From positions 62,001 through 126,000 of the forward strand of contig JAVJWR010000007.1 of assembly GCA_040221975.1 (NCBI GenBank): DNA of 64,000 nt, read 5' to 3'. Shown in pieces: positions 1-8,637 of the stretch. A program made the position numbers and the translations under genes. Each line of letters begins with the position of its first letter. The first letter of the stretch is position 1. The notes below the pieces were generated by a model. That model had not been told where the DNA came from. It saw only the letters and a list, made by a program, of their open reading frames with translations, and did no database searches. This DNA comes from Haliea sp040221975 (GTDB lineage: Bacteria > Pseudomonadota > Gammaproteobacteria > Pseudomonadales > Halieaceae).

Positions 1-373
1 CAGCCGCGGCCGCGCCCCGGTAGGCGATATCCTTGGCCGACAGCTGAGTGGTACCGGGGCTGATAACGACACCCATGCGCAGGGCAGCGGTAAACACCTC
101 CCACCAGGCAATCTGCCGCCCCAGGATCATGAGCACATAATCGCCCCGCCTGACTCCCGCCGCCGACAGCAGATTGGCGACACGACAGGAGCTTTCTGCT
201 ATCTGGGCAAAAGTGCGTCGCTCCTCATGCCCTTCGTCATCCACCCACAGCAGTGCCAGCTTGTCCGGATTCTGTGCCGCCCAGTAATCGACCACGTCAG
301 CGGCAAAATTGAAGTACTCCGGACGCGGCCACTGGAACTCCCTGTAGGCGGTCTGATAATCGTGTTCTGGCAT
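1..373 (-). CDS. AMP-forming acyl-CoA synthetase, N-terminal part (runs off window)
   Basis: The reading frame starts with ATG at 373 and stays open to base 1, so only about 124 N-terminal residues are present. They read as the start of an adenylate-forming ligase: an opening MPEHDYQTAYREF, a stretch around residues 20-45 typical of the family (FNFAADVVDYWA), and the early nucleotide-fold segment with GVRRGDYVLMIL and MGVVISPGTTQLS. Such enzymes activate fatty or aromatic acids to acyl-CoA through an acyl-adenylate. The ATP-binding and catalytic motifs lie outside the window, so substrate class cannot be judged. It shares the strand with the TonB-dependent receptor upstream of it (30-bp gap), which suggests cotranscription and uptake or activation of a hydrophobic acid; that link is inference. 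Confidence 0.8.
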   Translation of the reverse strand, partial: MPEHDYQTAYREFQWPRPEYFNFAADVVDYWAAQNPDKLALLWVDDEGHEERRTFAQIAESSCRVANLLSAAGVRRGDYVLMILGRQIAWWEVFTAALRMGVVISPGTTQLSAKDIAYRGAAAA

Positions 374-403
374 TATTCTTATACTCTCCGCTGACAATTG
401 TAC

Positions 404-2629
404 TTATCCGCCCCAGTTATAGCGCAAGGATAAACCCCACCAGCGCGGCCTGCCATAGTACTGCTCGGTAATGCCAAACACATCCAGTCCTGACAAGTCG
501 AAGGTCTGAACCAGGTATTCCTCGTCAGCAAGGTTCTTGACGAAGGCCGTTGCCTGCCAGCGCAGGTCGGTTGAAGTCCAGGACAATGAGGCATTGGTCA
601 CCGTATATCCGGATTCGGTTACGGTCTCAGCCTCGGTCAGGGCGAAATAATGCTCGGAACGATACACTGCGTCCGCCTGCACAGCCAGCTTGCCACCGAG
701 CGCGGGCCACTCATAGCGGATGAGCGCATTCAGGTTCCATTCCGGGGACTGCACAGATGACACGGTTCTGCCATCAAGGTCCACATCGATATCATTCCAG
801 GCTGCGCCCAGGAGAATATCCAGGCCCGGGATGGGGTTGGCCTGCAGTTCCAGTTCCGCACCTACACTCTCCGCATCGGTGTTGAAAGTTATGGTATCGA
901 TGCCAATAATGAAGAATGCCTGATAATCATTGTAGTCGTAGTAGTACGCCGCACCATTGAGCTGTGCGAGGCCACCTGCCAGGGTGCTCTTGAATCCGAC
1001 CTCAAAAGCATCCAGTTGCTCGGGGTCATACGACATGGTGGCGTCGTCGTAGTCGAGTGGCGGCGACAGCGGGAAGATCGGCGCATTGAAGCCACCCCCA
1101 CGGACCCCGCGGTTCCAGCCCCCATACACCAGCAGGTCGTCACCCGCCATCCAGTCGAGTTGCAGTCTTGCCGACCACTCCTTGTCCTCGCGGCTGCCCT
1201 CATAGGCAGCAAGTTCGACCACATTGGCGAGATTACCTCCCGCGTTGAATCCCCGGGCGTCGGGATCCAGGAATTCGACTGCATTGGTGCCATAGGCGAA
1301 CTCCTTTTCGTCCTGGATATAGCGACCACCGACAATCAGCGTCAACTCATTGCTGAGCGGAACATCCAGCTGACCGAACAGTGAAATCGACTCCAGCTCG
1401 GAAACATAGGCGTTGTTAAGTCCGGCCTCCGCGCCCGGTGTCCGGGCGATACCAATGTCGTCGTAAACCGGGCCAATGAAGGGTTCGGTGATGGCGCCAT
1501 TGGTATCGTTGATCTTCAGGTCCATGTAATAAAGACCGGCCACCCAGTCGAAGGACTCTGTTTCGCCATCCAGCCGCAGCTCCTGCGATACCTGCTCGGC
1601 ATCGGTCGTCAGGTAGAAATTAAATACCGACACTGGCGAGGCATCTGAGTCCTCAATGTAAACACGCTCCACATTGGAGATGTCGCTGATCGATGTCAGA
1701 TTGAAATCGTCGAAGCGCCAATTGAGAGTCGCACTAAAGCCATTGGTCTCCAGGTCATTGAAGCCGGGATCGTCGTAGTCGCCGGCGTAGACATCGCCAT
1801 CGTTATCGATGTATCCAAGAACCGGGTTTAACTCATCCGGCGTCAGCTCGCCAGAGCGTATTGACGAAACATTTTCAAAGAAGCCGGTGCGTATGTCCTG
1901 TTCCGACATCCTTGCGTTGAGAAGAATGTCGAGGTTCTCCTGCGGGGAGAACAATACCTGCATTCGTGCCGCGAGATCATCGGCATTGTTCAGCTTGGTG
2001 CCGGGGTCCAGGCGATTGGTGATATAGCCGTCATTCTCGTGGTAGGACGCTGTCAGACGCGCGGCAACTGTCTCAGTACCGCCCCCGATCGCACCCTCGA
2101 CCTTGAACTGGTCATAATCACCGACTGTTCCCTTGAGGTAGCCATCCAATTCGGCGGTCGGTTTGCGAGTGATGTAGTGCACCAGGCCGCCCGTGGCATT
2201 GCGGCCGAACAGGGTGCCCTGGGGTCCGCGCAGAATCTCCACCCGCTCCATGTCAAACAGCATGAAACCGGCGCCCGACATCTGGCTGACGTAAACCTCA
2301 TCGACATAGAGTGCCACCGGGCTCTCTACATTGGTGGTGAAGTCGCTGGAAGCGACACCCCGCATCGCAATCGCATAGTTGGCTTCGCCGTTGGGCTGGA
2401 TCGTATGCACCCCCGGTGCCATGGCAGTCACCTGCTGCGCATTATCGAATCCAAGCTGCTCCAACTGGTTGCCTGTGTAGGCTGAAATCGCGATTCCCAC
2501 GTCCTGGGAACTTTGCTGGCGCTTGGTGGCAGTCACGAACACTTCCTCGAGTACTGACGCCTGCAGGCAGGCAGGCACAACTGCAAGGGATGTTGCGAGC
2601 GCGAGTACACCTGGCTTCGATCTGATCAT
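404..2629 (-). CDS. TonB-dependent outer-membrane receptor
   Basis: A 741-residue outer-membrane receptor. It begins with a signal peptide (residues 1-24), followed by a plug domain that carries the family's early motif VLEEVFVTATKRQQSSQDV and the conserved plug segment VEILRGPQGTLFGRNATGG near residue 135. The C-terminal two thirds is the beta-barrel, and the protein ends in the typical terminal strand GRPRWWGLSLRYNW with an aromatic close to the end. Length and motifs fit the iron-complex/other substrate class without a long N-terminal signalling extension. The start ATG has GGAG about 11 bases upstream. The downstream acyl-CoA synthetase on the same strand suggests import of an organic substrate rather than a siderophore, but ligand specificity is not readable from sequence. 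Confidence 0.95.
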   Translation of the reverse strand: MIRSKPGVLALATSLAVVPACLQASVLEEVFVTATKRQQSSQDVGIAISAYTGNQLEQLGFDNAQQVTAMAPGVHTIQPNGEANYAIAMRGVASSDFTTNVESPVALYVDEVYVSQMSGAGFMLFDMERVEILRGPQGTLFGRNATGGLVHYITRKPTAELDGYLKGTVGDYDQFKVEGAIGGGTETVAARLTASYHENDGYITNRLDPGTKLNNADDLAARMQVLFSPQENLDILLNARMSEQDIRTGFFENVSSIRSGELTPDELNPVLGYIDNDGDVYAGDYDDPGFNDLETNGFSATLNWRFDDFNLTSISDISNVERVYIEDSDASPVSVFNFYLTTDAEQVSQELRLDGETESFDWVAGLYYMDLKINDTNGAITEPFIGPVYDDIGIARTPGAEAGLNNAYVSELESISLFGQLDVPLSNELTLIVGGRYIQDEKEFAYGTNAVEFLDPDARGFNAGGNLANVVELAAYEGSREDKEWSARLQLDWMAGDDLLVYGGWNRGVRGGGFNAPIFPLSPPLDYDDATMSYDPEQLDAFEVGFKSTLAGGLAQLNGAAYYYDYNDYQAFFIIGIDTITFNTDAESVGAELELQANPIPGLDILLGAAWNDIDVDLDGRTVSSVQSPEWNLNALIRYEWPALGGKLAVQADAVYRSEHYFALTEAETVTESGYTVTNASLSWTSTDLRWQATAFVKNLADEEYLVQTFDLSGLDVFGITEQYYGRPRWWGLSLRYNWGG

Positions 2630-2929
2630 GGGCTGATATCTCCGGTTATTTGTCGTCTGCTCCAGCGCTGATCATTCCGCAGTTCCCACTGCCCCCCTAA
2701 CCAGCTTCATGCAGGGTAGACAGCCGCGGATGCCGGCGACAATTGGCCAAAGGGAGCATGACGAGGAAAAACCTGCTACTAAAGTAGCAAACGCACAGGA
2801 GTATCGGCCCCCTGTCAGGTACCTCGGTACTATTTACCTTTGTTCGCCAGGCTCTATGCTGACTCAAACCGACGCACAGCTGCCCGCAAGGCAACAGGTA
2901 TCGGCAAATAACCAGCGGAGAAAGCCGTA
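2630..2929. promoter_or_regulatory. 300-bp divergent intergenic region with a perfect dyad
   Basis: This gap separates the divergent TonB-receptor and aldehyde dehydrogenase genes, so it must hold at least two promoters. It is visibly more AT-rich around 2765-2860. A perfect 14-bp dyad, GCTACT-AA-AGTAGC, lies at 2775-2788. No convincing protein-coding frame was found; a 73-codon frame from 2709 lacks family features and a ribosome binding site. The dyad is a plausible operator; its protein is unknown. Confidence 0.5.
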
Positions 2930-4438
2930 ATGACCGTAGCAATGAATAATCTGGACGCCATCAACCCCGCCACCCGGGAATTCCTGCAGGCAACTCACCA
3001 CAATTACATCAATGGCCACTGGCACCCTGCCGCCAGCGGCAAGACTCTGGCGGTGCAGGATCCGGCCACAGACAAGACAGTAACTCATGTCGCCGAGAGC
3101 GATGCCGCGGATATTGACGTTGCCGTGGGCGCGGCCCGCCAGGCATTCGAGAACCATGGCTGGCGCACCATGAAACCAGCGCTGCGGGAACGGCTGCTGC
3201 ACCGCCTCGCCGACCTCATGGAAGCCAACACTACCGTGCTCGCGGAACTGGAGTCCATCGACAACGGCAAGTCCGCGGCGATTGCCGCCGCAGTCGACAT
3301 CGCCTGCGCCATCGACTGTGTGCGTTTCATGGCCGGGATGCCGTCGAAACTCAATGGCAGCACCCTGAAGCCGTCCGCACCCTTCCTGCCCGATACCGAA
3401 CTGTTTGCCTGGGCGAACCATGTACCCATCGGCGTGGTGGGGGCCATCATTCCATGGAATTTCCCGACACTGCTGTTTTGCTGGAAACTGGCGCCGGCGC
3501 TGGCGGCAGGCTGCGCCATCGTGATCAAGCCGGCAGAGGAAACACCGTTGACCGCCCTGTATATGGCACAACTGATCGAGGAGGCGGGCTTTCCCCCTGG
3601 CATTGTCAATGTTGTAACAGGGTACGGCCACACCGCCGGAGCCGCCATTTCCTCACACCCCGGGATAGACAAGGTGACCTTCACCGGCTCTACCGAGGTG
3701 GGTCGCCTGATTCTCCAGGCCGCGACCGGAAACCTGAAGAAAGTCACCCTGGAGTTGGGTGGCAAGTCACCGGCGATCGTCATGCCCGATGCCGACCTGG
3801 ACATCGCCATCCCCGGGGCCGCAAGTGGCATATTCTTCAACCACGGGCAGGTCTGTACCGCCGGCTCACGTCTCTATGTGCACCGCTCAATATTTGACAA
3901 GGTCGTGGAGGGCGTCGCCGAGATCGCTCGCAACATGAAAGTGGGCCCGGGGCTGGATCCGGCCACGGAACTGGGGCCACTGGTGTCGCGCACCCAGCAA
4001 GAACGCGTTTGCGCCTATATCGCCGCGGGCATGGAAGGGGGCGCCGAAATCCTGGCGGGGGGTACCACCCCGGACAGCAACGGGTTTTTCGTCAACCCGA
4101 CGGTCTTCGTCAATACCCGTCACGACATGTCGATTGTGCGCGAGGAAATCTTTGGTCCGGTACTGGTCGCCATGCCTTTCGACGACCTCGATGAGGTGGT
4201 CGCGCAGGCCAATGATACCCGCTTCGGTCTGGCGGCCAGCATCTGGTCGCGCGACATTTCATTGGTACACAAGCTCGCGCCGCGCCTGCGGGCGGGCACG
4301 GTCTGGGTGAACTGTCACAACGTCATCGACGCCGCACTGCCCTTTGGCGGCTTCAAGGAGTCCGGGTGGGGCCGGGAAAACGGCATGGACGCAGTCAAGG
4401 CGTTTACTGAAACCCAGACTACTGTCATTTCGCTCTAG
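2930..4438 (+). CDS. NAD(P)-dependent aldehyde dehydrogenase
   Basis: A 502-residue member of the aldehyde dehydrogenase superfamily, the usual length for the tetrameric class. The cofactor-binding and catalytic motifs are intact: IIPWNFP and KPAEETPLTALYMA in the NAD site, FTGSTEVGR, the general-base glutamate in VTLELGGKSP (about residue 276), the nucleophilic cysteine in NHGQVCTAGSRL (about 310), and EEIFGPVL near the C terminus. It oxidises an aldehyde to the acid; the overall pattern resembles phenylacetaldehyde/betaine-aldehyde type enzymes but substrate is not assignable. GGAGAAAGCC precedes the ATG at 2930; a second ATG at 2942 is also possible. It precedes the FIST/kinase pair by 59 bp and may be under the NarL-type regulator nearby, as alcohol-oxidation genes are in Pseudomonas. 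Confidence 0.93.
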   Translation: MTVAMNNLDAINPATREFLQATHHNYINGHWHPAASGKTLAVQDPATDKTVTHVAESDAADIDVAVGAARQAFENHGWRTMKPALRERLLHRLADLMEANTTVLAELESIDNGKSAAIAAAVDIACAIDCVRFMAGMPSKLNGSTLKPSAPFLPDTELFAWANHVPIGVVGAIIPWNFPTLLFCWKLAPALAAGCAIVIKPAEETPLTALYMAQLIEEAGFPPGIVNVVTGYGHTAGAAISSHPGIDKVTFTGSTEVGRLILQAATGNLKKVTLELGGKSPAIVMPDADLDIAIPGAASGIFFNHGQVCTAGSRLYVHRSIFDKVVEGVAEIARNMKVGPGLDPATELGPLVSRTQQERVCAYIAAGMEGGAEILAGGTTPDSNGFFVNPTVFVNTRHDMSIVREEIFGPVLVAMPFDDLDEVVAQANDTRFGLAASIWSRDISLVHKLAPRLRAGTVWVNCHNVIDAALPFGGFKESGWGRENGMDAVKAFTETQTTVISL

Positions 4439-4497
4439 CGCTGGCGCAGCCGCAAAGCAGCTTCCCGCTGGCGACAGTCATCGGCTATGCTTGCCCC

Positions 4498-5631
4498 ATG
4501 GCCAACGGCATCCTTACAGCCCACTCCTGCAATCCCGTAACGGCCGCGGCCGTTGCGGAAATTGACGCGGCTACAGCACCGGCGAAAGCGGCTTTTACCC
4601 TGCTGTTCCACGGCCCCAACCACGCTAACGCCGACCTGGAACAGGGACTGGCCTCCATGGAGGGGAGCAACGTTTACGGGTGTTCCACCTCCGGCGAAAT
4701 CACTCCCGGGGGCTATTTCGAGAATTCGCTTGTAGCGCTGTCCTTCGCCAGGAAACACTTCAGCTGTGTCGCCCGGAGCATCACCGATCTCGACAGCTTC
4801 GGGCTGCAACAGGCACGGGAACTGGTGCTGTCCATGCAGTGGGAATTGCGGGAACGCGCCGCCCAGTCGAATTCTTCCAACACCTTCGCCATTCTGCTGA
4901 TCGACAGCCTGGTCCAGGTGGAGGAGTTCGTGGCGGCGGCACTGGGCGGCGAACTGGGCAATACCCACCTGATAGGAGCCTCTTCGGGCGACAACTGGCG
5001 CCTGCAGCGAACACCAGTGCTTTTCAGGGGCCGCTTGCAGGACGCCGCCGCGGTCGTGCTTCTGGTCCATACAGCGCTGGAATTTCGCCACTACAATTTC
5101 CACAATTTTGTTCCCAGCAAACAGCGCGGCGTGATCACGTCTGCCACCCCGTCACAACGCGTGGTGCACGAGATCAACGGGCGTCCCGCCTGCAGTGAAT
5201 ATGCCCGCTTGTGTAATATCGATATTGCCGAGTTTGACCGGGAAAAGCTGTCACTTTTCCCCGCAATCATAACAGTCGGTGATCGCGCCTATCCCCGAGG
5301 CTTTCTGGAAATCCTTGCGGATGGCTCCCTGCGCTGCGCCTGTGCCATTGACGAGGGCGTGGTATTCCGGGTCGCTGACCAGGTGGACTACGCAGAACAA
5401 TTGCAGACCGCGCTCGGTCGGATACGCAGGGATCTCGGCAATGATGCCGTGCTGCTCGGTTTCGAGTGCGCGGCGCGCAAGCAACTGGTCCAGCTTTACG
5501 AACTCGAGGCGCCGGTCACCGCGCTATTCGGTGAGTATAACGTCTGGGGCTTTTCTTGCATGGGTGAGCAGTCCAGTGTTCTCAATGTGAACAACTCGTT
5601 CAACTGTATCGCCTTTCGTGCCCATCGATGA
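4498..5631 (+). CDS. FIST domain sensory protein (NosP-like)
   Basis: A 377-residue soluble protein made of a FIST-N domain (about residues 25-215) followed by FIST-C (about 220-365). Recognisable pieces are MEGSNVYGCSTSGEITPGGYF in the N domain (cited in part), HLIGASSGDNW, and the closing VWGFSCMGEQSSVLNVNNSFNC. No signal peptide or membrane segment is seen. Its stop overlaps the start of the histidine kinase gene (ATGA), a pairing known from Pseudomonas aeruginosa, where the FIST protein NosP is a haem-based nitric-oxide sensor that controls the kinase NahK and so biofilm formation. That role is carried over by family and context; the haem ligand cannot be verified here, so a different small-molecule ligand remains possible. 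Confidence 0.85.
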   Translation: MANGILTAHSCNPVTAAAVAEIDAATAPAKAAFTLLFHGPNHANADLEQGLASMEGSNVYGCSTSGEITPGGYFENSLVALSFARKHFSCVARSITDLDSFGLQQARELVLSMQWELRERAAQSNSSNTFAILLIDSLVQVEEFVAAALGGELGNTHLIGASSGDNWRLQRTPVLFRGRLQDAAAVVLLVHTALEFRHYNFHNFVPSKQRGVITSATPSQRVVHEINGRPACSEYARLCNIDIAEFDREKLSLFPAIITVGDRAYPRGFLEILADGSLRCACAIDEGVVFRVADQVDYAEQLQTALGRIRRDLGNDAVLLGFECAARKQLVQLYELEAPVTALFGEYNVWGFSCMGEQSSVLNVNNSFNCIAFRAHR

Positions 5632-6944
5632 ACGACGGGAACCCGCCAGCGTTGACCGCCAGGGAGACGACCGCCGAAACCAGGCTACGACAACTGGAGG
5701 ATGAAGTCGCCAGCCTGAAAAAAACCAACCGGATCTTGATGGACCGCGTGGAACACCGGATCAACGTCGAGGGAGGCGCCTTCGCCGCCTTTCAGGTGGC
5801 CAGCAATCTGGAGAAGACTGTAGCGGACCGCACCACAGAACTGCGCAGGCTCAATGAGCGCATGGAACATGAGCTGGACCTGCGGCGCAGCTTCGAAAAT
5901 GCCCTGCTGCGCGCCAAGGAACAGGCCGAGGAAGCCACCGCCAGCCGCACCCGCTTTGTGGCCGCCGCCAGCCATGACCTGCGCCAACCTCTCAATGCCG
6001 CAATGCTGTATCTGGAGACCATCAAGGGCGACAGCCTCCACCCCGCCGACCGCGAGGGCCTGCGGGGCGTCGCCCTTGCCCTGGAAACCCTGAACCGGCT
6101 GCTGAGTGCACTGCTGGACATCTCGCGCCTGGACAGTGGCGGCCTGCACCCCGAGCCGAGGCATTTCAGCCTGCAACTACTGTTCGAACGGCTGGCGACC
6201 GAGTACCGCTCGGTGGCAGAGGCCAAACACCTGGGACTGAAAGTCATCCCGACCTCCTGCACCGTTCACAGCGACCCCATGCTGGTCGAAACCATCCTGC
6301 GCAACCTTATCAGCAATGCCATCAAGTATACCCGCCATGGCCGCGTACTGATGGGCGTGCGGCGCAGAGGCAATCGCATAGCGATAGAGGTTCGCGACAC
6401 GGGGGTCGGAATCAGCCTGGAGCACCAACACAGAATCTTCGAGGAGTTCTGGCGTGCTCCGGGCGCGAGCATGGGCCGGGAAGGCAGCATGGGCCTCGGA
6501 CTTGCGATTGTGGAGCGGATCTGTCGCTTGCTGGGCACCAGTATCGCGGTCCAGTCCGCTCCCGGTAGAGGCAGCAGTTTCTCCCTGGAACTGGCGGTCG
6601 GGGCAGCCGATGCCGTCACCGCGGTGGAGGCGAGCGCAACAGCTCCGGGGCCGGTGGGCTTCAATCAGTGTCCCGTGGTGGTGATCGATGACAACGTCCA
6701 TGTCCTGCGGAGCATGGTGCGACTGCTGGAAGGCTGGGACTGCAAGGTAATCGCAGCTCCGGGTTACGAAGAAGTGCTGACCAAGATCATCGACCAGGAC
6801 CTGCTGCCAAGACTGCTGCTTACCGACTACCATCTTGCCGAGGGCGCCACAGGCCTCGAGGCCATTCGCAGCATCAATGCGGAGCTTGCACGGGAAGCTC
6901 CTGCCATCATGATTAGCCCCAATGTTGCACGAGTGTGCCGGTGA
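5628..6944 (+). pseudogene. Hybrid histidine kinase (NahK/ErcS-like), receiver domain interrupted by IS1380-family element
   Basis: A soluble hybrid histidine kinase. Residues 15-105 form a coiled coil with the KKTNRILMDRVEHR signature seen in FIST-associated kinases; the HisKA phosphoacceptor is H116 in AAASHDLRQPLNA; the ATPase has its N-box near 225-234 (NLISNAIKY), RDTGVGIS near 256-263 and GSMGLGLAIV near 286-294. A receiver domain starts at about 349 (VVVIDDN, phosphoacceptor D400 in LLLTDYHL) but breaks after residue 430, where the insertion element begins at base 6918. Eight element-encoded residues and a stop follow. The lost 44 codons lie in frame at 8503-8637. Kinase and ATPase parts are whole, so the truncated protein may still autophosphorylate. 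It overlaps the FIST gene by 4 bases. Confidence 0.9.
6913..6917. repeat. Target-site duplication, left copy (TTAGC)
   Basis: TTAGC directly precedes the left end of the insertion element and recurs at 8498-8502. Removing the element with one copy restores the kinase reading frame exactly (codon 430 AGC joined to AGT GAC AGC). Confidence 0.9.
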
Positions 6945-8497
6945 AGGCGATATTTTTGCCGTAGCGATTCCGTAGCGCGCAGTCACGCCTTCATCTGTAC
7001 ATTTTTTCGTCGTTTTTGGAGTTTTTGCTTTTTTCAGGCACAGCTCCCCCAACCCCCATTGTTTATCAACGTGCCGGGGCAGCACTCATGAGGGACTACG
7101 TGGTGTTGAGGCGCTGGGCCACGATACGGAAGAGATCCTGATGCGGGCAGGCACTGCTCAGCAGGATGCGGATCCGGCGAGTGTTCCGGATCACCACCGC
7201 GCCGATTTTCAGAAGGGTCAGTCGCAGGGTGTTGGGACTGGCGGTCGCCAGCCGGGTGTTCAGGAGGGCGCGGCGGCGCAACCCTTCAAACAAGGTGTAT
7301 GCCAAGCCCGACAACAACTGCCGGAACTGATTCGGCCACCAGCGGTGGCTTGAGGTACGACCTGCAAACAGGTCGAGCTGCTGATCCTTGATGCGATTCT
7401 CCATGTCGCCGCGGGCGCAGTAGAGCTTGTCGTATAAGTATTGACTCGTCTGCGGGAGATTGGTGACTACGAAGCGGGGATTGGCACCGAGACGGCTGTG
7501 CTCAGCCTTGACGATCACCCGTCGCGGCCTGTCCCAGCTGAGGGCGCCATAGCGAACCGAGGCGAACAAACGCTGCTTCTTGCCCGTCAGCTCGTACAAT
7601 GATTCGGCCATGTTGAGCCACTGGGCCGCCTGTGCCTTGATCCGTGCGTTCTTGGCCAGTCCAACGATGTAGCGCACATCATGCTGCTCGCACCAGCGCA
7701 GAATTCTCCACCGGCAGAAGCCGCTATCACCGCGGAAGACAATCTCCACCTTCGGCCAGTGTCTGCGCAGCGCCTTGACCAGCAGCGACAGGATCGCCCA
7801 GGTGTGGCGAGCCGGATCGCTGTCGCTGCGGCGCAGGTAGCTCACCAGCAGGTGGCGACCACAGAAGACATACAGCGGCAGGAAGCAATAGTGATCGTAA
7901 TAGCCGTGGAAGAAACGGCCCTCCTGATCACCGTGCAGCGGCGTGTCCGTGGCATCAAAGTCCAGGATCAGTCGGCGGGGCGGCTTGTCATGCGCTTTGA
8001 CAAACTGTTCGAACAACACCTCGTGGATAGCAACCGCGGTCTGGCGATCGGTGCGATGTTCCAGTCGGCAAAGAGTCGAAGGGCTGGCCAGCGTCTCGAT
8101 CCGTGAGGTGGCGGTTTGCAGCGCCAGGTCGTTGCGCAATTCCTGGTGGTCGTTCAGATCCTCATAGCCCAGCGCCAGGGCGTAGATCCTCTGCCGCAAC
8201 AGTTCCAGCAGGGAGTGTTCGCAGCTGGCCTGCCGACGACTATCCCCGATGACTTTGGCCACTGCCTGGGTCAGCCCCATCTGCCGATCGACCTGCGATA
8301 GCAGCGGGATACCGCCGTTGCTGGTGATGTCGCCGCCGCTGAAATCAGCTTCAACTTTACGACGTTTAACGGATGGAAATTCGAGGGAAGTCTGGTAGCA
8401 TTCTGTCACGGCGGAAGTCTCTTTTGAATCAATGGTCGCACACTGATTTTTAAGGAGTTTCCGCCGTTTTTCTACCCCTACTTATGAAATATTCGGG
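6918..8497. mobile_element. Complete IS1380-family insertion sequence (1580 bp)
   Basis: The ends were placed from three agreeing facts: flanking TTAGC direct repeats, restoration of the interrupted kinase frame, and imperfect terminal inverted repeats. The left end reads CCCAATGTTGCACGAGTG and the complement of the right end CCCGAATATTTCATAAGT, which align with one gap. Length, a single transposase gene, and a 5-bp duplication all suit the IS1380 family. The transposase gene runs opposite to the disrupted kinase gene. About 178 bp at the left end and 88 bp at the right end are non-coding. Confidence 0.92.
7096..8409 (-). CDS. IS1380-family DDE transposase
   Basis: A 437-residue transposase of the IS1380 family, apparently full length. 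Features seen are the N-terminal FSGGDITSNGGIPLL, the first catalytic aspartate in LILDFDATDTPLHGDQEG, the tract GYYDHYCFLPLYVFCG, the second aspartate in VFRGDSGFCRWRIL, and the catalytic glutamate in ARGDMENRIKDQQLDL. A GTG start at 8409 is used; no strong ribosome binding site precedes it, as is common for transposases. The frame has no internal stop, so the element may still be mobile. Confidence 0.95.
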   Translation of the reverse strand: MTECYQTSLEFPSVKRRKVEADFSGGDITSNGGIPLLSQVDRQMGLTQAVAKVIGDSRRQASCEHSLLELLRQRIYALALGYEDLNDHQELRNDLALQTATSRIETLASPSTLCRLEHRTDRQTAVAIHEVLFEQFVKAHDKPPRRLILDFDATDTPLHGDQEGRFFHGYYDHYCFLPLYVFCGRHLLVSYLRRSDSDPARHTWAILSLLVKALRRHWPKVEIVFRGDSGFCRWRILRWCEQHDVRYIVGLAKNARIKAQAAQWLNMAESLYELTGKKQRLFASVRYGALSWDRPRRVIVKAEHSRLGANPRFVVTNLPQTSQYLYDKLYCARGDMENRIKDQQLDLFAGRTSSHRWWPNQFRQLLSGLAYTLFEGLRRRALLNTRLATASPNTLRLTLLKIGAVVIRNTRRIRILLSSACPHQDLFRIVAQRLNTT

Positions 8498-8502
8498 TTA
8501 GC
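8498..8502. repeat. Target-site duplication, right copy (TTAGC)
   Basis: Second copy of the 5-base duplication, immediately after the element's right end and before the resumed kinase codons. Confidence 0.9.
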
Positions 8503-8637
8503 AGTGACAGCTCCACACCCCTGCGAGAAGAGCTGAGGTCCCTGGGTATACCGCTGCTGACCAAACCGATCGATCCGGCGCGACTGCGCGCCGCCATGCG
8601 CCACCTGCTCGCTCCGGCGCCCGACTTCAGCCCTTGA
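8503..8637 (+). pseudogene. Detached C-terminal end of the hybrid kinase receiver domain
   Basis: Forty-four codons and a TGA stop continue the kinase frame across the insertion element. They encode the end of a response-regulator receiver: the fifth strand with the conserved lysine in PLLTKPID, then the last helix RLRAAMRHLL. Before insertion the kinase would have been 474 residues. The fragment has no start of its own and is presumably untranslated. Its last 11 bases overlap the 3' end of the convergent regulator gene, so that arrangement predates the insertion. Confidence 0.92.
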
